The notes: generated by a model not told the origin, from the letters alone. Shown: positions 7,200 to 16,431, counted from the stretch's first letter. The stretch is 55,912 nt of DNA from JBMOPD01 sp049323615 (GCA_049323615.1 JBMOPD010000041.1:1-55912), one strand, 5' to 3'. Numbers and translations: made by a program.

Positions 7200-7721
7200 A
7201 TGAAGGTACACGTGCGGGGGAGAAACATGGAGGTTACGGGCGCTCTCAAGGACTACGTGGCAAAGCGCCTGGGAAAACTGGATAAGTACCTTGACAACCT
7301 CGGAGACGCTCAGGTCACATTAACAGTGGAAAAGGATTCGCACCGCATTGAAGTAACCATCCCCATCAACGGCATGATTTTAAGGGGTGAGGAAGCCACC
7401 GGCGATATGTACGCGTCCACCGACATGGTGGTGGAAAAGCTGGAAAAACAGATTGAGAAATTTAAGGGAAGATTGATCAGGCGCGCCGGCAAGGGTCCCC
7501 TTGAGGGCAAAGCCGCGGCCGGTAATGAAGAGGATTTCGGCCCCAGGGTCGTCCGGACCAAACGCTTTGCCATCAAGCCCATGGCCATCGACGAGGCCGT
7601 TCTGCAGATGAATTTGCTGGGCCACAGCTTCTTCGTCTTCTCCAATTCCGAAACCGACCAGGTAAACGTGGTCTACAGGCGGAAGGACGGGAATTACGGG
7701 CTGATCGAACCCACCTTCTGA
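7200..7721 (+). CDS. hpf: Ribosome hibernation promoting factor, long form
   Basis: A 173-residue long-form HPF (YvyD type) that joins 70S ribosomes into inactive 100S dimers in starved or stressed cells. The N-terminal S30AE domain begins MKVHVRGRNMEVTGALKDYV and spans about residues 1-100. After a charged linker, the C-terminal dimerisation domain runs from about residue 118 (RTKRFAIKPMAIDEAVLQM) to GLIEPTF at the end. ATG 7200 is preceded by AAAGGAG at a suitable distance. The following gene is secA, the same order as in Bacillus subtilis. Confidence 0.94.
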   Translation: MKVHVRGRNMEVTGALKDYVAKRLGKLDKYLDNLGDAQVTLTVEKDSHRIEVTIPINGMILRGEEATGDMYASTDMVVEKLEKQIEKFKGRLIRRAGKGPLEGKAAAGNEEDFGPRVVRTKRFAIKPMAIDEAVLQMNLLGHSFFVFSNSETDQVNVVYRRKDGNYGLIEPTF

Positions 7722-7778
7722 TTGAGAAGCGGGATGTGGGATAAAGAAAAAAAGTTTTTTCAACAGAGTTGACATAAA

Positions 7779-7822
7779 GCCGTAACGGGGGCGCATGGGG
7801 TGCGCCCCTCATATTTTACGGC
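7779..7822 (+). promoter_or_regulatory. Two-tier hairpin between hpf and secA
   Basis: An outer stem GCCGTAA (7779-7785) / TTACGGC (7816-7822) encloses an inner stem GGGGCGCA (7788-7795) / TGCGCCCC (7801-7808). There is no direct T-run after it. It may end the hpf transcript or structure the secA leader. Confidence 0.45.
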
Positions 7823-7870
7823 CTTGCAAGAGTTGATAAGCTCTGATAAAATCTTTTTGTATCAGCAACA

Positions 7871-7925
7871 ACCGCCTGATTGGAGGTGTCAGGCCGGTTT
7901 TTCCGGACGACCTTTCGGGAAAGGA
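7871..7925 (+). promoter_or_regulatory. Structured secA leader with sequestered SD
   Basis: ACCGCCTGA (7871-7879) pairs with TCAGGCCGGT (7889-7898) with one bulged C, and the loop carries a free GGAGGTG. Downstream, CCTTT (7911-7915) pairs with AAAGG (7920-7924) around CGGG; AAAGGA is the only SD-like sequence for secA. This suggests possible translational control. Confidence 0.35.
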
Positions 7926-7936
7926 TATGAAATTTT

Positions 7937-10579
7937 ATGCTTGGATTTATACGCAACCTGATGGACGACAACGCCCGTGAAATTAAAAAAATGTCTAAAA
8001 CCGTCAACCAGATCAATGAGCTGGAAGATCAGATAGCCTCCCTTTCGAATGCCGATCTTAAAGGAAAGACGGCGTATTTCAAGGATATGCTGGACAGGGG
8101 GGCAAACACCGACGATATACTGCCCGAAGCCTTTGCGGTGGTCAGGGAGGTAAGTAAAAGGGTCTTAAACATGCGTCATTTTGACGTCCAGCTGATCGGG
8201 GGCATTGTTCTCCACCAGGGCCGCATCGCCGAGATGAAGACAGGTGAGGGCAAAACGCTGGTGGCCACGCTGCCGGTTTACCTGAACGCCCTGACCGGCC
8301 GGGGAGTGCATGTGGTCACCGTGAACGACTACCTGGCCCGGCGGGACAGCGAGTGGATGGGACAGATATACAAATTCCTGGGCCTCAACGTGGGCCTGAT
8401 TGTGCACGGCCTGGACTGGGACGAGAGAAGAAAATCCTACTGGTCCGACGTCACTTACGGCACCAACAACGAGTTCGGCTTTGACTACCTGCGGGACAAT
8501 ATGGCCATACACCCGGACCAGCTGGTGCAGAGGGATCTCCACTACGCCATCGTGGACGAGGTGGACAGCATATTGATTGACGAGGCCAGGACGCCTTTGA
8601 TCATTTCCGGGCAGGCCGACAAGGCCACCGACCTTTACTACACCTTCGCCAGGCTGGTGCCCAGGCTGACCAGGGAAAAAGACTATACCGTCGACGAAAA
8701 GGCCCATACCGTGGCGGTCACCGAGGAGGGGTCGGCCAAGGTTGAAAAGATGCTGGGCATTAAGAACCTGTATGACGACGCCAATATTGAGCTCAACCAT
8801 CACCTGATCCAGGCCCTGAAGGCCCACGCCCTGATGAAAAGGGACAGGGATTACGTGGTCAAGGACGGCCAGGTGATCATCGTTGATGAATTCACCGGGC
8901 GTCTCATGTTCGGCCGGAGGTACAGCGAGGGGCTGCACCAGGCCATTGAAGCCAAGGAAGGCGTGAAGATCGAGAGGGAATCCCAGACCCTGGCCACCAT
9001 CACCTTCCAGAATTACTTCCGGATGTACGGGAAGCTGGCCGGGATGACGGGCACGGCGGCCACCGAAGAGGATGAGTTCCGCAAGATTTACAACCTGGAC
9101 GTGGTGGTGGTGCCCACCCACCGGCCCATGATCAGGCATGACATGCCGGACGTGGTTTTCAAGACCGAACAGGCCAAGTTCAGGGCGGTGGTCGATGAGA
9201 TAGCCGAAAGGCATGCCACCGGCCAGCCGGTGCTGGTGGGCACCATATCCATAGAAAAATCCGAAATTATCAGTGATATGCTGAAAAGAAAGGGTATCGG
9301 CCACCAGGTGCTGAATGCCAAGTACCATGAAAAGGAGGCCGAAATAGTGGCCCAGGCCGGGCGCCTGGGGTCGGTGACCATCGCCACCAACATGGCCGGC
9401 CGGGGCACCGACATACTGCTGGGCGGCAACCCGGAATTTCTTGCCCAGGCCGAGTTGAGGAAGGAAGGTTATGATTTTGAGCTGGGCGCCGAGCCCGGAG
9501 ACCGGTCCCTGTATGAAAAAGTCTATAAAAAATACAAGGGCCTGACCGACCGGGAGCACGAGCGGGTGGTGGCCCTGGGGGGCCTGCATATAATGGGCAC
9601 CGAAAGGCATGAGAGCCGCAGGATTGACAACCAGCTGCGGGGCCGGGCGGGCCGGCAGGGGGACCCCGGATCAAGCCAGTTTTTCAGCTCCCTGGAGGAT
9701 GACCTGATGCGGCTTTTCGGTTCGGAGAACATATCCGGGCTGATGGATAAGCTGGGGATTGACGAGGACATGCCCATTGAGCACAACCTGATCACCAGGT
9801 CCATTGAAACCGCCCAGAAGAGGGTGGAAAACCGGAACTTCGATATCCGCAAGCACGTGCTGCAGTATGACGACGTGATGAACCAGCAGCGGGAGCTGAT
9901 CTACAGCCAGCGCCGCCGGGTGCTTACCGGGGAAAACCTCAAGGAAATGATCACCAGCATGATCGAAGAGGTGGTGAACCGGGCGGTGGACACCTACTGT
10001 CCGGAGGGGGTGCACCAGGAGGAGTGGGACCTGGCGTCCCTGCTGGCCTACGCTGAACAGGTCTTTATTCCCGGCCACGGCATCAAACCGGAAGAGCTGG
10101 AGGGGATGAGCCGGCAGGAGGTTGGTGAATTCCTGCTGGATAAGTCCCTGGAGGCTTACGATGCCAGGGAGGCCCGGGTGGGCGAGGAAAACATGCGGGA
10201 GATCGAGCGGGTGGTCACCTTAAGGATAGTGGATGAAAAGTGGATGGACCACCTGGACGCCATGGATCAGCTGAGGGAAGGCATTGGGCTCCGGGCTTAC
10301 GGCCAGAAGGATCCCCTCATCGAGTACAAGTTTGAGGGGTATGAAATGTTCCAGAACATGATTGCCTCCATCCAGGAGGAGGCGGTAAAATACATCTTCC
10401 GGGTAAACCTGGTGTCCCAGGAGGCCCAGCCCAGGCAGAGGAACCTGGTGGAAAACCGGTATGCCGAGGAGGGGCCCAGGCAGCCGGTACGCAGGGAGGC
10501 CAAGGTGGGCCGCAACGACCCCTGCCCCTGCGGGAGCGGGAAGAAGTACAAGAAATGTTGTGGAAGAGAAGCATCATGA
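7937..10579 (+). CDS. secA: Preprotein translocase ATPase SecA
   Basis: An 880-residue motor ATPase that drives secreted proteins through SecYEG. Visible are MKTGEGKTLVATLP (Walker A, about residues 97-110), DEVDSILIDEARTPLIISG (DEAD-type Walker B), the helicase motif VTIATNMAGRGTDILLGG and the QLRGRAGRQGDPG motif. The C-terminus carries the zinc-binding NDPCPCGSGKKYKKCCG tail used for SecB/lipid contact, so the gene is complete. ATG 7937 gives the typical start MLGFIRNLMDDN; its SD is weak and can pair in a hairpin. prfB starts 27 bases after the stop, as in Bacillus. Confidence 0.97.
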   Translation: MLGFIRNLMDDNAREIKKMSKTVNQINELEDQIASLSNADLKGKTAYFKDMLDRGANTDDILPEAFAVVREVSKRVLNMRHFDVQLIGGIVLHQGRIAEMKTGEGKTLVATLPVYLNALTGRGVHVVTVNDYLARRDSEWMGQIYKFLGLNVGLIVHGLDWDERRKSYWSDVTYGTNNEFGFDYLRDNMAIHPDQLVQRDLHYAIVDEVDSILIDEARTPLIISGQADKATDLYYTFARLVPRLTREKDYTVDEKAHTVAVTEEGSAKVEKMLGIKNLYDDANIELNHHLIQALKAHALMKRDRDYVVKDGQVIIVDEFTGRLMFGRRYSEGLHQAIEAKEGVKIERESQTLATITFQNYFRMYGKLAGMTGTAATEEDEFRKIYNLDVVVVPTHRPMIRHDMPDVVFKTEQAKFRAVVDEIAERHATGQPVLVGTISIEKSEIISDMLKRKGIGHQVLNAKYHEKEAEIVAQAGRLGSVTIATNMAGRGTDILLGGNPEFLAQAELRKEGYDFELGAEPGDRSLYEKVYKKYKGLTDREHERVVALGGLHIMGTERHESRRIDNQLRGRAGRQGDPGSSQFFSSLEDDLMRLFGSENISGLMDKLGIDEDMPIEHNLITRSIETAQKRVENRNFDIRKHVLQYDDVMNQQRELIYSQRRRVLTGENLKEMITSMIEEVVNRAVDTYCPEGVHQEEWDLASLLAYAEQVFIPGHGIKPEELEGMSRQEVGEFLLDKSLEAYDAREARVGEENMREIERVVTLRIVDEKWMDHLDAMDQLREGIGLRAYGQKDPLIEYKFEGYEMFQNMIASIQEEAVKYIFRVNLVSQEAQPRQRNLVENRYAEEGPRQPVRREAKVGRNDPCPCGSGKKYKKCCGREAS

Positions 10580-10606
10580 ATTCAAGCAGTATGAGGTGAT
10601 CAACAG

Positions 10607-11711
10607 ATGTATTCCGAACTGAAAAGGGACCTGGAGTCCCTTGAAAAGCGCATTGAAGATTTGAGGGTTTCTCTTTGACATTGCCCAAAAAGAAAAGGAA
10701 ATAGAAAGTTACGAGCAAAAAATGGTTTCCCCCGGCTTCTGGGACAACCTGGAGGAGGCCCAGAAGATTACCCAGGCCCTCTCCGGCTTAAAGGAGGCAA
10801 TTTCCTCTTTCCGGTCCCTGGAGAGCCACTGCGAGGATATCCAGGTGCTTCTGGATCTGGGCCGGGAGGAGGAGGACCAGGAGGTGGCCCTGGAGGTCCA
10901 GTCCGAGATTAAGAAACTGGAGCGCGGGGTGGAGGAAAAGGAACTGGAGGTGCTTTTAAGCGGGGCCTATGACCGGAGCAACGCCATCATGGCCCTGCAT
11001 GCCGGGGCGGGGGGCACCGAGGCCCAGGACTGGGTGGAAATGCTTATGCGCATGTATATGCGCTGGGCCGAGGACCACAACTACAAGGCCAGTGTGGTTG
11101 ACCTGCTCCCCGGTGATGAGGCCGGGGTAAAGAGCGCCACCATTGAGATTGTCGGGCAGAACGCTTACGGCTACCTGCGCTCGGAAAAAGGGGTGCACCG
11201 GCTGGTGAGGATTTCTCCCTTTGACGCCGCCGGCCGCCGCCATACCTCCTTTGCATCGGTGGATGTGCTGCCCGGGGTCCAGGATGACCTGGAGGTGGAA
11301 ATAAAGCCCGAGGACCTCAAGGTAGACACCTACCGTTCCGGGGGGGCCGGCGGCCAGCACGTCAACAAGACCGACTCGGCGGTGCGCATAACTCACCTGC
11401 CCACCGGCATAGTGGTGCAGTGCCAGGGCGAAAGGTCCCAGATCTCCAACCGCAACACGGCCATGAAGCTCTTAAAGGCCAAGCTCCTGGACCTGGAAAT
11501 GAAAAAGAAGGAGGCCGAGCTGTCGGCCCTGCGGGGAGACCAGATGGATATCGCCTGGGGCAGCCAGATCAGGTCGTATGTTTTTCACCCCTACAGCCTG
11601 GTTAAGGACCACCGCACCGGGGTGGAGGCGGGGAATGTCAACGCCGTTATGGACGGAGATATTGACGGGTTTATATCGGCATTTTTGCGGGAAAACGCCA
11701 GGAAGCAGTAA
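10607..11711 (+). CDS. prfB: Peptide chain release factor 2 with programmed +1 frameshift
   Basis: RF2 ends translation at UGA and UAA. The gene starts at ATG 10607 (SD GAGGTGA, 10593-10599) and reads MYSELKRDLESLEKRIEDLRVSL up to an in-frame TGA at 10676-10678. The junction is CTT TGA C with GAGGG a few bases upstream, the classic autoregulatory site where low RF2 lets the ribosome slip +1. Reading then continues DIAQKEKEIESYEQKM to TAA at 11709-11711, giving 367 residues, a normal RF2 length. Coding is therefore 10607-10675 joined to 10677-11711. The SPF codon-recognition tripeptide (RISPFDAAGR) identifies RF2 rather than RF1. The catalytic GGQ is in SGGAGGQHVNKT. Confidence 0.95.
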
Positions 11712-11733
11712 AGGGCGCGGTTGAGCGCCCTTT
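11710..11733 (+). terminator. Hairpin at the prfB stop codon
   Basis: AAAGGGCGC (11710-11718) pairs with GCGCCCTTT (11725-11733) around a 6-base loop, overlapping the TAA stop. The trailing TTTATGTATT is a modest U-tract. Confidence 0.7.
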
Positions 11734-11857
11734 ATGTATTGAGGCCGGAGTGTTGCGAAGAATGTGAGAAATATGATTATATTTAAAATTAACTGTATTT
11801 TCAATTAGTTTTTTGATAAATTTTAATCAGTTGATATTATTTCAGGAGGTAGAGATC

Positions 11858-13516
11858 ATGGAAAGACCCTGGCAGCGCCACTATGATTACGATGTGCCCA
11901 CTACCATCCGCTATCCCCGTATTCCAATCCATGAACTGGTTCAGCTCCCTGCCGGCGCTTATCCGGACAAGCCGGCCCTGTACTTTTACGGCTCCGAAAT
12001 TACCTTCTGGGAGCTGCGCAGCCAGATCCTGCGCATGGCCAACGTCCTGGGAGGCCTGGGGGTGCAGAAAGGGGACCGGGTGGGAATCCACCTGCCCAAC
12101 ATCCCCCAGTACGTCATATCGTACTATGCCGTTCTGTCCCTGGGGGCAGTGGTGGTAAACCTGAACCCCATGTACACTCCCGATGAGCTGAAGTTTATGG
12201 CCGGGAACACCGGGATTACGACGCTGATTACCTTTGACATGGTTGCCCCGGTGGTGCGGGCCCTCTGCCGGGAGGTGGAGATCCCCAGAGTCATTGTCAC
12301 CAAAGCCACTGACTACATAAAGGGAATGGTCCGGAGCACCGCGGCGGACCTGGATATGGAGGCCGGCTGGCTCCATTTCTCAGACCTGCTGGAGGGCTGC
12401 GCCAGCAGCAAGCGGCCCCGCGTCGAGGTGGGTCCGGGTGATGTGGCCATGATCAATTTTACCGGGGGTACTACAGGCCTGCCCAAGGGGGCGGTATTGA
12501 CCCATGCCAACCTGGTGGCGGCAACCATGCAGTGCGCCCTCTGGGGAAGGACCACCCAGCAGCTGTACCCGCCGGAGAGGCGCCACGTGATGGCCGTGCT
12601 GCCCTACTTTCACGTGTACGGAAATATCGTTGTCATGAACTATTCCATCTTTACCTGCTCCACACAGATACTGGTCCCGCGCTTCAACATCGATGAACTG
12701 ATGGATGTTATGGCCGGCTTCAGGGAGATATACTTTTTCCCCGCCGTTCCCACCATGATCAGCGCCATCATCAACCACCCCAGGGCCGCCGAACTGGAAA
12801 TGGACAGGAAACTGAAGCTGCTCAACTCGGGGGCCGCGCCCATGCCGGTGGAGCTTATCGAGCAGGTCAGGGACATGGGGATCTACTTCAGCGAGGGGTA
12901 CGGGCTGACCGAGTCCACCTCACTGGGGATTTCCAACCCTATACTGGGGTTAAAGAAAGCGGGCAGCATCGGGATTCCCTTCCCCGATACCGACGTGCGG
13001 CTGGTGGATATTGAGGAGGGAAGGGAAGATGTGCCGCCCGGCGAGCCGGGGGAAATCATTATAAAGAGCCCGCTGGTGATGCAGGGTTACTGGAATAATC
13101 CCGGGGAGACGGCCAAACAGCTCAGGGACGGCTGGCTCTACACCGGCGACATCGCCGTAAGGGACGAGGAAGGCTACATATTCGTTGTGGACCGCAAGAA
13201 GGACATGATCATTGCCGGCGGCTACAACATATACCCCCGGGAGATTGACGAGGTTCTTTACACCCACCCCAAGGTGGCCGACGCAGTGGCCGTGGGCATT
13301 AAGGATCAGTACCGGGGTGAGACGGTAAAGGCATACGTGGTTTTAAAGCAGGGGGAGGAAGCCACGCCGGAGGAGATCATCGCCTTCTGCCGGGAAAAGC
13401 TGGCCGCATACAAGGTCCCCAAAATGGTGGAGTTCCGCGATTCGCTGCCCAAGTCGGCGGTGGGCAAGATACTGCGCCGGATACTGAGGGAGGAAGAGCA
13501 GGCCGGGCAACCCTGA
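11858..13516 (+). CDS. Long-chain fatty acid / acyl-CoA synthetase (AMP-forming)
   Basis: A 552-residue ANL-superfamily ligase that activates a carboxylic acid via an acyl-AMP to the CoA ester. It shows the phosphate-binding loop FTGGTTGLPKGAVLTH, the EGYGLTES motif, YTGDIAVRDEEGY with the ATP-ribose Asp, DRKKDMIIAGGYNIYPREI at the hinge, and the C-terminal catalytic lysine in KSAVGKILRR. Overall pattern resembles FadD/LcfA long-chain enzymes, but chain length cannot be fixed. ATG 11858 has AGGAGG (11844-11849) eight bases upstream. The AT-rich leader 11734-11840 probably contains its promoter. A strong terminator follows, so it is likely monocistronic. Confidence 0.88.
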   Translation: MERPWQRHYDYDVPTTIRYPRIPIHELVQLPAGAYPDKPALYFYGSEITFWELRSQILRMANVLGGLGVQKGDRVGIHLPNIPQYVISYYAVLSLGAVVVNLNPMYTPDELKFMAGNTGITTLITFDMVAPVVRALCREVEIPRVIVTKATDYIKGMVRSTAADLDMEAGWLHFSDLLEGCASSKRPRVEVGPGDVAMINFTGGTTGLPKGAVLTHANLVAATMQCALWGRTTQQLYPPERRHVMAVLPYFHVYGNIVVMNYSIFTCSTQILVPRFNIDELMDVMAGFREIYFFPAVPTMISAIINHPRAAELEMDRKLKLLNSGAAPMPVELIEQVRDMGIYFSEGYGLTESTSLGISNPILGLKKAGSIGIPFPDTDVRLVDIEEGREDVPPGEPGEIIIKSPLVMQGYWNNPGETAKQLRDGWLYTGDIAVRDEEGYIFVVDRKKDMIIAGGYNIYPREIDEVLYTHPKVADAVAVGIKDQYRGETVKAYVVLKQGEEATPEEIIAFCREKLAAYKVPKMVEFRDSLPKSAVGKILRRILREEEQAGQP

Positions 13517-13540
13517 GGGACAGGAGAAACAAGCCGACAT

Positions 13541-13589
13541 AAAAAGCGTCTGGAACCTCGATATATCGCAGGATTTCCAGACGCTTTTT
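13541..13589 (+). terminator. Strong terminator after the acyl-CoA synthetase
   Basis: AAAAAGCGTCTGGAA (13541-13555) pairs perfectly over 15 bp with TTCCAGACGCTTTTT (13575-13589), followed by further T-rich sequence. The A-rich left arm makes it potentially bidirectional. Confidence 0.88.
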
Positions 13590-13639
13590 TCTTTTTCTTG
13601 ATAAAAAAAGGAAAATACTTACCCCAAAAAGAAATATAG

Positions 13640-13646
13640 TGTCGAA
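13640..13646 (+). promoter_or_regulatory. Possible Spo0A box upstream of the yitT-like gene
   Basis: An exact TGTCGAA core, 66 bases before the chosen start codon, in the short gap after a terminator. Confidence 0.3.
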
Positions 13647-13705
13647 GTAATTACAATTCCAGGTATGGGAGATGCTACTATCGAATGATACAGGGAGTGC
13701 GGCCC

Positions 13706-14557
13706 ATGATCCTGAAAATTGCGGCTGAAATCGCCGGGGTCACCCTGGGGGTGCTGTTAACCGCCCTGGGGCTGGATATTTTTCTCATCCCGTCTAAAAT
13801 TGCCGCCGGGGGAGTAAGCGGTATCGCCACTGTCCTGCACTACCTTTTGCACGTCCCGGTGGGGGCCACCATGCTCGTATTGAATGTACCACTGTTTGTG
13901 CTGGGGGTTTACCGCCTGGGCCTGAGGTTTGGTTTCCGCTCCCTTTACGGAACCATAAGCCTTTCATTTTTTATTGACGGCCTGGCTCCCTTTATGCCCG
14001 TTGTCACCCGGGATCCCCTGCTGGCCAGTATTTTCGGCGGGGTGCTGGTAGGCCTGGGACTGGGCCTGGTTTTTAAATACCGGGGCACCACCGGCGGCAC
14101 CGACCTGGCGGCGGCTGTCTTACGCACCTATACCGGCGTCAATGTGGGCCAGCTTCTTTTCCTGGTTGACGCGGTGGTGGTCCTGGCCGCCGGAATTTCT
14201 TTCCACTCGTGGGAACTGGCCCTGTACGCGCTGATTACCATCTTTGTCACGGCCTGGCTGATTGACCTGGTGCAGGAGGGCATCAGCTACGCCAAGGCAT
14301 TTTTCATCATATCCAACGAACCGGAGAAGATGGCCGGGGCGGTCCTGCGGGAGATGGACAGGGGCGCCACGGTGCTGCGGGGGCGGGGTGCTTACTCGGG
14401 CGCGGACAGGGATGTGCTGCTGGTGGTGGTGAACAGGTCCGAGGTTACCCGCTTGAAGGATCTGGTGCGGCAGGTGGACAGCCGGGCCTTTGTGATACTT
14501 ACCGATGTTCACGAGGTGCTGGGCGAGGGCTTCAAGCCCCTGCAAAACAGGGATTAG
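13706..14557 (+). CDS. YitT family membrane protein (DUF161/DUF2179)
   Basis: A 283-residue protein with five or so N-terminal membrane helices, including the family's ITLGxxLxALGLDIFLIPSKIAAGGVSG opening and the KYRGTTGGTDLAAAVL segment, followed by a soluble C-terminal DUF2179 domain (about residues 215-275: KAFFIISNEPEKMAGAVLRE, then GRGAYSGADRDVLLVVV). The family function is not established; transport of a small solute has been suggested. ATG 13706 is preferred because AGGGAG (13692-13697) is eight bases upstream; ATG 13685 is an alternative. The stop codon lies within a heptamer repeat array. Confidence 0.87.
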   Translation: MILKIAAEIAGVTLGVLLTALGLDIFLIPSKIAAGGVSGIATVLHYLLHVPVGATMLVLNVPLFVLGVYRLGLRFGFRSLYGTISLSFFIDGLAPFMPVVTRDPLLASIFGGVLVGLGLGLVFKYRGTTGGTDLAAAVLRTYTGVNVGQLLFLVDAVVVLAAGISFHSWELALYALITIFVTAWLIDLVQEGISYAKAFFIISNEPEKMAGAVLREMDRGATVLRGRGAYSGADRDVLLVVVNRSEVTRLKDLVRQVDSRAFVILTDVHEVLGEGFKPLQNRD

Positions 14558-14584
14558 GGGTTAGGGATTGAATTTTGGATTCTG
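14550..14584 (+). repeat. Heptamer array 1 (GGGATTA type)
   Basis: Five consecutive 7-base units: GGGATTA, GGGGTTA, GGGATTG, AATTTTG, GATTCTG. The first unit contains the stop codon of the yitT-like gene. Confidence 0.6.
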
Positions 14585-14614
14585 ACAGCTATTCAGGCAG
14601 GAGGTTTAAGATGA

Positions 14615-15478
14615 ATGGACGGCAAGGAAATGGAAATGCTCAGGGCCAGGGCCAATGAAATCCGGCAGGACATCATCAGGATGCTGGGCCGGGCCGGCTC
14701 GGGGCACCCGGGAGGGTCCCTTTCGGCCGCCGATATTGTGGCCGCCCTGTACTTCAAGGTGCTGCGCATTGATCCCCGGAACCCGGGGGACCCGGGCAGG
14801 GACCGTTTTATTCTGTCAAAGGGGCATGCCGCCCCGGTGCTGTACGCCGCCCTGGCGCAGAGGGGATTCTTCCCCCGGGAGGAACTGCTTACCCTGAGAA
14901 AGCTGGGCAGCCGCCTGCAGGGCCACCCGGACATGAAAAAACTGCCCGGGGTTGAGATGTCGACCGGTTCCCTGGGCCAGGGGCTTTCGGTGGCCAACGG
15001 CATAGCCCTGGCCGGAAAGCTGGACGGGCTGGATTACCGGGTGTTCGTCCTGCTGGGCGACGGCGAGATCCAGGAAGGACAGGTATGGGAGGCCGCCATG
15101 GCCGCCGCCCACTATAAGCTGGATAACCTGATTGCCTTTCTGGACCACAACCGGATGCAGATAGACGGCCCCGTTGAAGAGGTCATGTCCCCGGAGCCGG
15201 TGGCCGACAAGTGGCGGGCCTTTGGCTGGGATGTGCAGGTAATTGACGGCCATGACATGGCCCAAATACTGCAGTCGGTGGAAAAGGCCCTGACCGCCGG
15301 GGGAAGGCCGCATATGATTATTGCCGAGACGGTTAAGGGCAAGGGAGTGTCCTTTATGGAGAACCAGGTGGGGTGGCACGGTGTGGCGCCCAAGCCCGAT
15401 GAGACCGGGAGGGCCCTGGCTGAACTCGAAGTTCGAGGTTCGAAGTTCGGGGTGCGAAGGGAGGAGGAGCGTCAATGA
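14615..15478 (+). CDS. Transketolase, N-terminal (thiamine-diphosphate-binding) subunit
   Basis: A 287-residue protein covering the first half of transketolase, which moves two-carbon ketol units in the pentose phosphate pathway. It shows GSGHPGGSLSAADIVAALYF, the FILSKGHAAPVLYAAL segment, and the ThDP/Mg motif GDGEIQEGQVWEAAMAA. Split transketolases of this kind are usual in many Firmicutes and archaea. ATG 14615 has AGGAGG (14599-14604) ten bases upstream. The stop overlaps the start of the C-subunit gene (ATGA). The last residues (ELEVRGSKFGVRR) are encoded by a heptamer repeat array, so the tail is probably not native to the fold. Confidence 0.93.
   Translation: MDGKEMEMLRARANEIRQDIIRMLGRAGSGHPGGSLSAADIVAALYFKVLRIDPRNPGDPGRDRFILSKGHAAPVLYAALAQRGFFPREELLTLRKLGSRLQGHPDMKKLPGVEMSTGSLGQGLSVANGIALAGKLDGLDYRVFVLLGDGEIQEGQVWEAAMAAAHYKLDNLIAFLDHNRMQIDGPVEEVMSPEPVADKWRAFGWDVQVIDGHDMAQILQSVEKALTAGGRPHMIIAETVKGKGVSFMENQVGWHGVAPKPDETGRALAELEVRGSKFGVRREEERQ
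15423..15457 (+). repeat. Heptamer array 2 (AGTTCGA type), inside the transketolase N-subunit gene
   Basis: Five 7-base units: AACTCGA, AGTTCGA, GGTTCGA, AGTTCGG, GGTGCGA. It is read in frame and forms the C-terminal tail of the subunit. Confidence 0.6.
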
Positions 15479-16431
15479 CCAGGAAGATTGCCACCAGAGA
15501 GGCTTACGGGAAGGCCCTGGCCGAACTGGGCGGGAAAAACAGCCGGGTGGTGGTGCTTGACGCCGACCTTTCCAAGTCCACCAAAACGGCCGATTTTGCC
15601 GGGGTGTTCCCGGAAAGGTTTTTCAACATGGGCATTGCCGAACAAAATTTGATTGGTACAGCCGCAGGGTTTGCCGCCGCCGGGAAGATTCCCTTTGCCA
15701 GCACCTTTGCCGTCTTTGCCACCGGCAGGGCCTTTGAGCAGATAAGAAACTCGGTGGCCTACACCAGGCTGAACGTTAAAATAGCCGCCACCCACGCCGG
15801 TGTGACGGTGGGGGAGGACGGCGGCTCCCACCAGTCGGTTGAGGATATAGCGGTGATGAGAAGCCTGCCCAACATGACGGTATTTGTTCCGGCCGACGAG
15901 GCCGAAACTTACGGGGCCGTGGAGGCGGCCGCCGAAATGGAAGGGCCGGTGTATATAAGGCTGGGCCGGGCCGGGGCGCCGCCCGTCCACGGGGAGGGCT
16001 TCCGGTTCGTGCCGGGAAGGGCCGTGGTGCTGAGGGAGGGCGCCGACGCCGCCATAATTGCCGCGGGCATCATGGTTCCGGCTGCCCTGGAGGCGGCTGC
16101 GGCCCTGGCCCGGGAAGGGATTGAGGCCCGTGTGATCAGCATGCACACCATCAAGCCCCTTGACGTTGAGGCGGTAATCAAGGCGGCCAGGGAAACCGGC
16201 GCCCTGGTCACCGCCGAGGAGCACAGCGTTATCGGCGGACTGGGGGGGGCGGTGTGCGAGGCGGTCTGTGAAAATGCCCCGGCGCCGGTAAGGCGGGTGG
16301 GCCTGCCGGACGTCTTCGGCGAGTCCGGGACGCCGGACGAACTGCTGAATAAATTCGGGCTGACCCCGGCGGCCATAGCGAATGCCGTGAGAGAGGCAAT
16401 TAAAATGCGGGAATTGGGAATTGGGAAATAG
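15475..16431 (+). CDS. Transketolase, C-terminal subunit
   Basis: A 318-residue partner of the preceding gene, carrying the pyrimidine-binding (PYR) and C-terminal transketolase domains. Diagnostic stretches are FNMGIAEQNLIGTAAGFAAA with the catalytic Glu that activates thiamine, and THAGVTVGEDGGSHQSVEDI. It overlaps the N-subunit gene by four bases, indicating translational coupling. The protein ends MRELGIGK, encoded by a heptamer array of GGGAATT units that continues past the stop. It ends before a convergent terminator shared with the minus-strand SLH gene. Confidence 0.93.
   Translation: MTRKIATREAYGKALAELGGKNSRVVVLDADLSKSTKTADFAGVFPERFFNMGIAEQNLIGTAAGFAAAGKIPFASTFAVFATGRAFEQIRNSVAYTRLNVKIAATHAGVTVGEDGGSHQSVEDIAVMRSLPNMTVFVPADEAETYGAVEAAAEMEGPVYIRLGRAGAPPVHGEGFRFVPGRAVVLREGADAAIIAAGIMVPAALEAAAALAREGIEARVISMHTIKPLDVEAVIKAARETGALVTAEEHSVIGGLGGAVCEAVCENAPAPVRRVGLPDVFGESGTPDELLNKFGLTPAAIANAVREAIKMRELGIGK

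Noticed and set aside
7927..7980. 17-codon ORF overlapping the secA start (SecM-like leader)
   Set aside because: It begins one base after the SD-like AAGGA, runs into secA in another frame and has no arrest-like or signal sequence.
8165..9610. 481-codon open frame on the minus strand
   Set aside because: It is antisense to secA, His/Gly/Val-rich without any domain, and results from GC-rich codon structure on the other strand.
10676..10678. UGA in prfB read as selenocysteine or as a pseudogene stop
   Set aside because: The CTT TGA C context and the +1 frame continuing with RF2 sequence identify the programmed frameshift.
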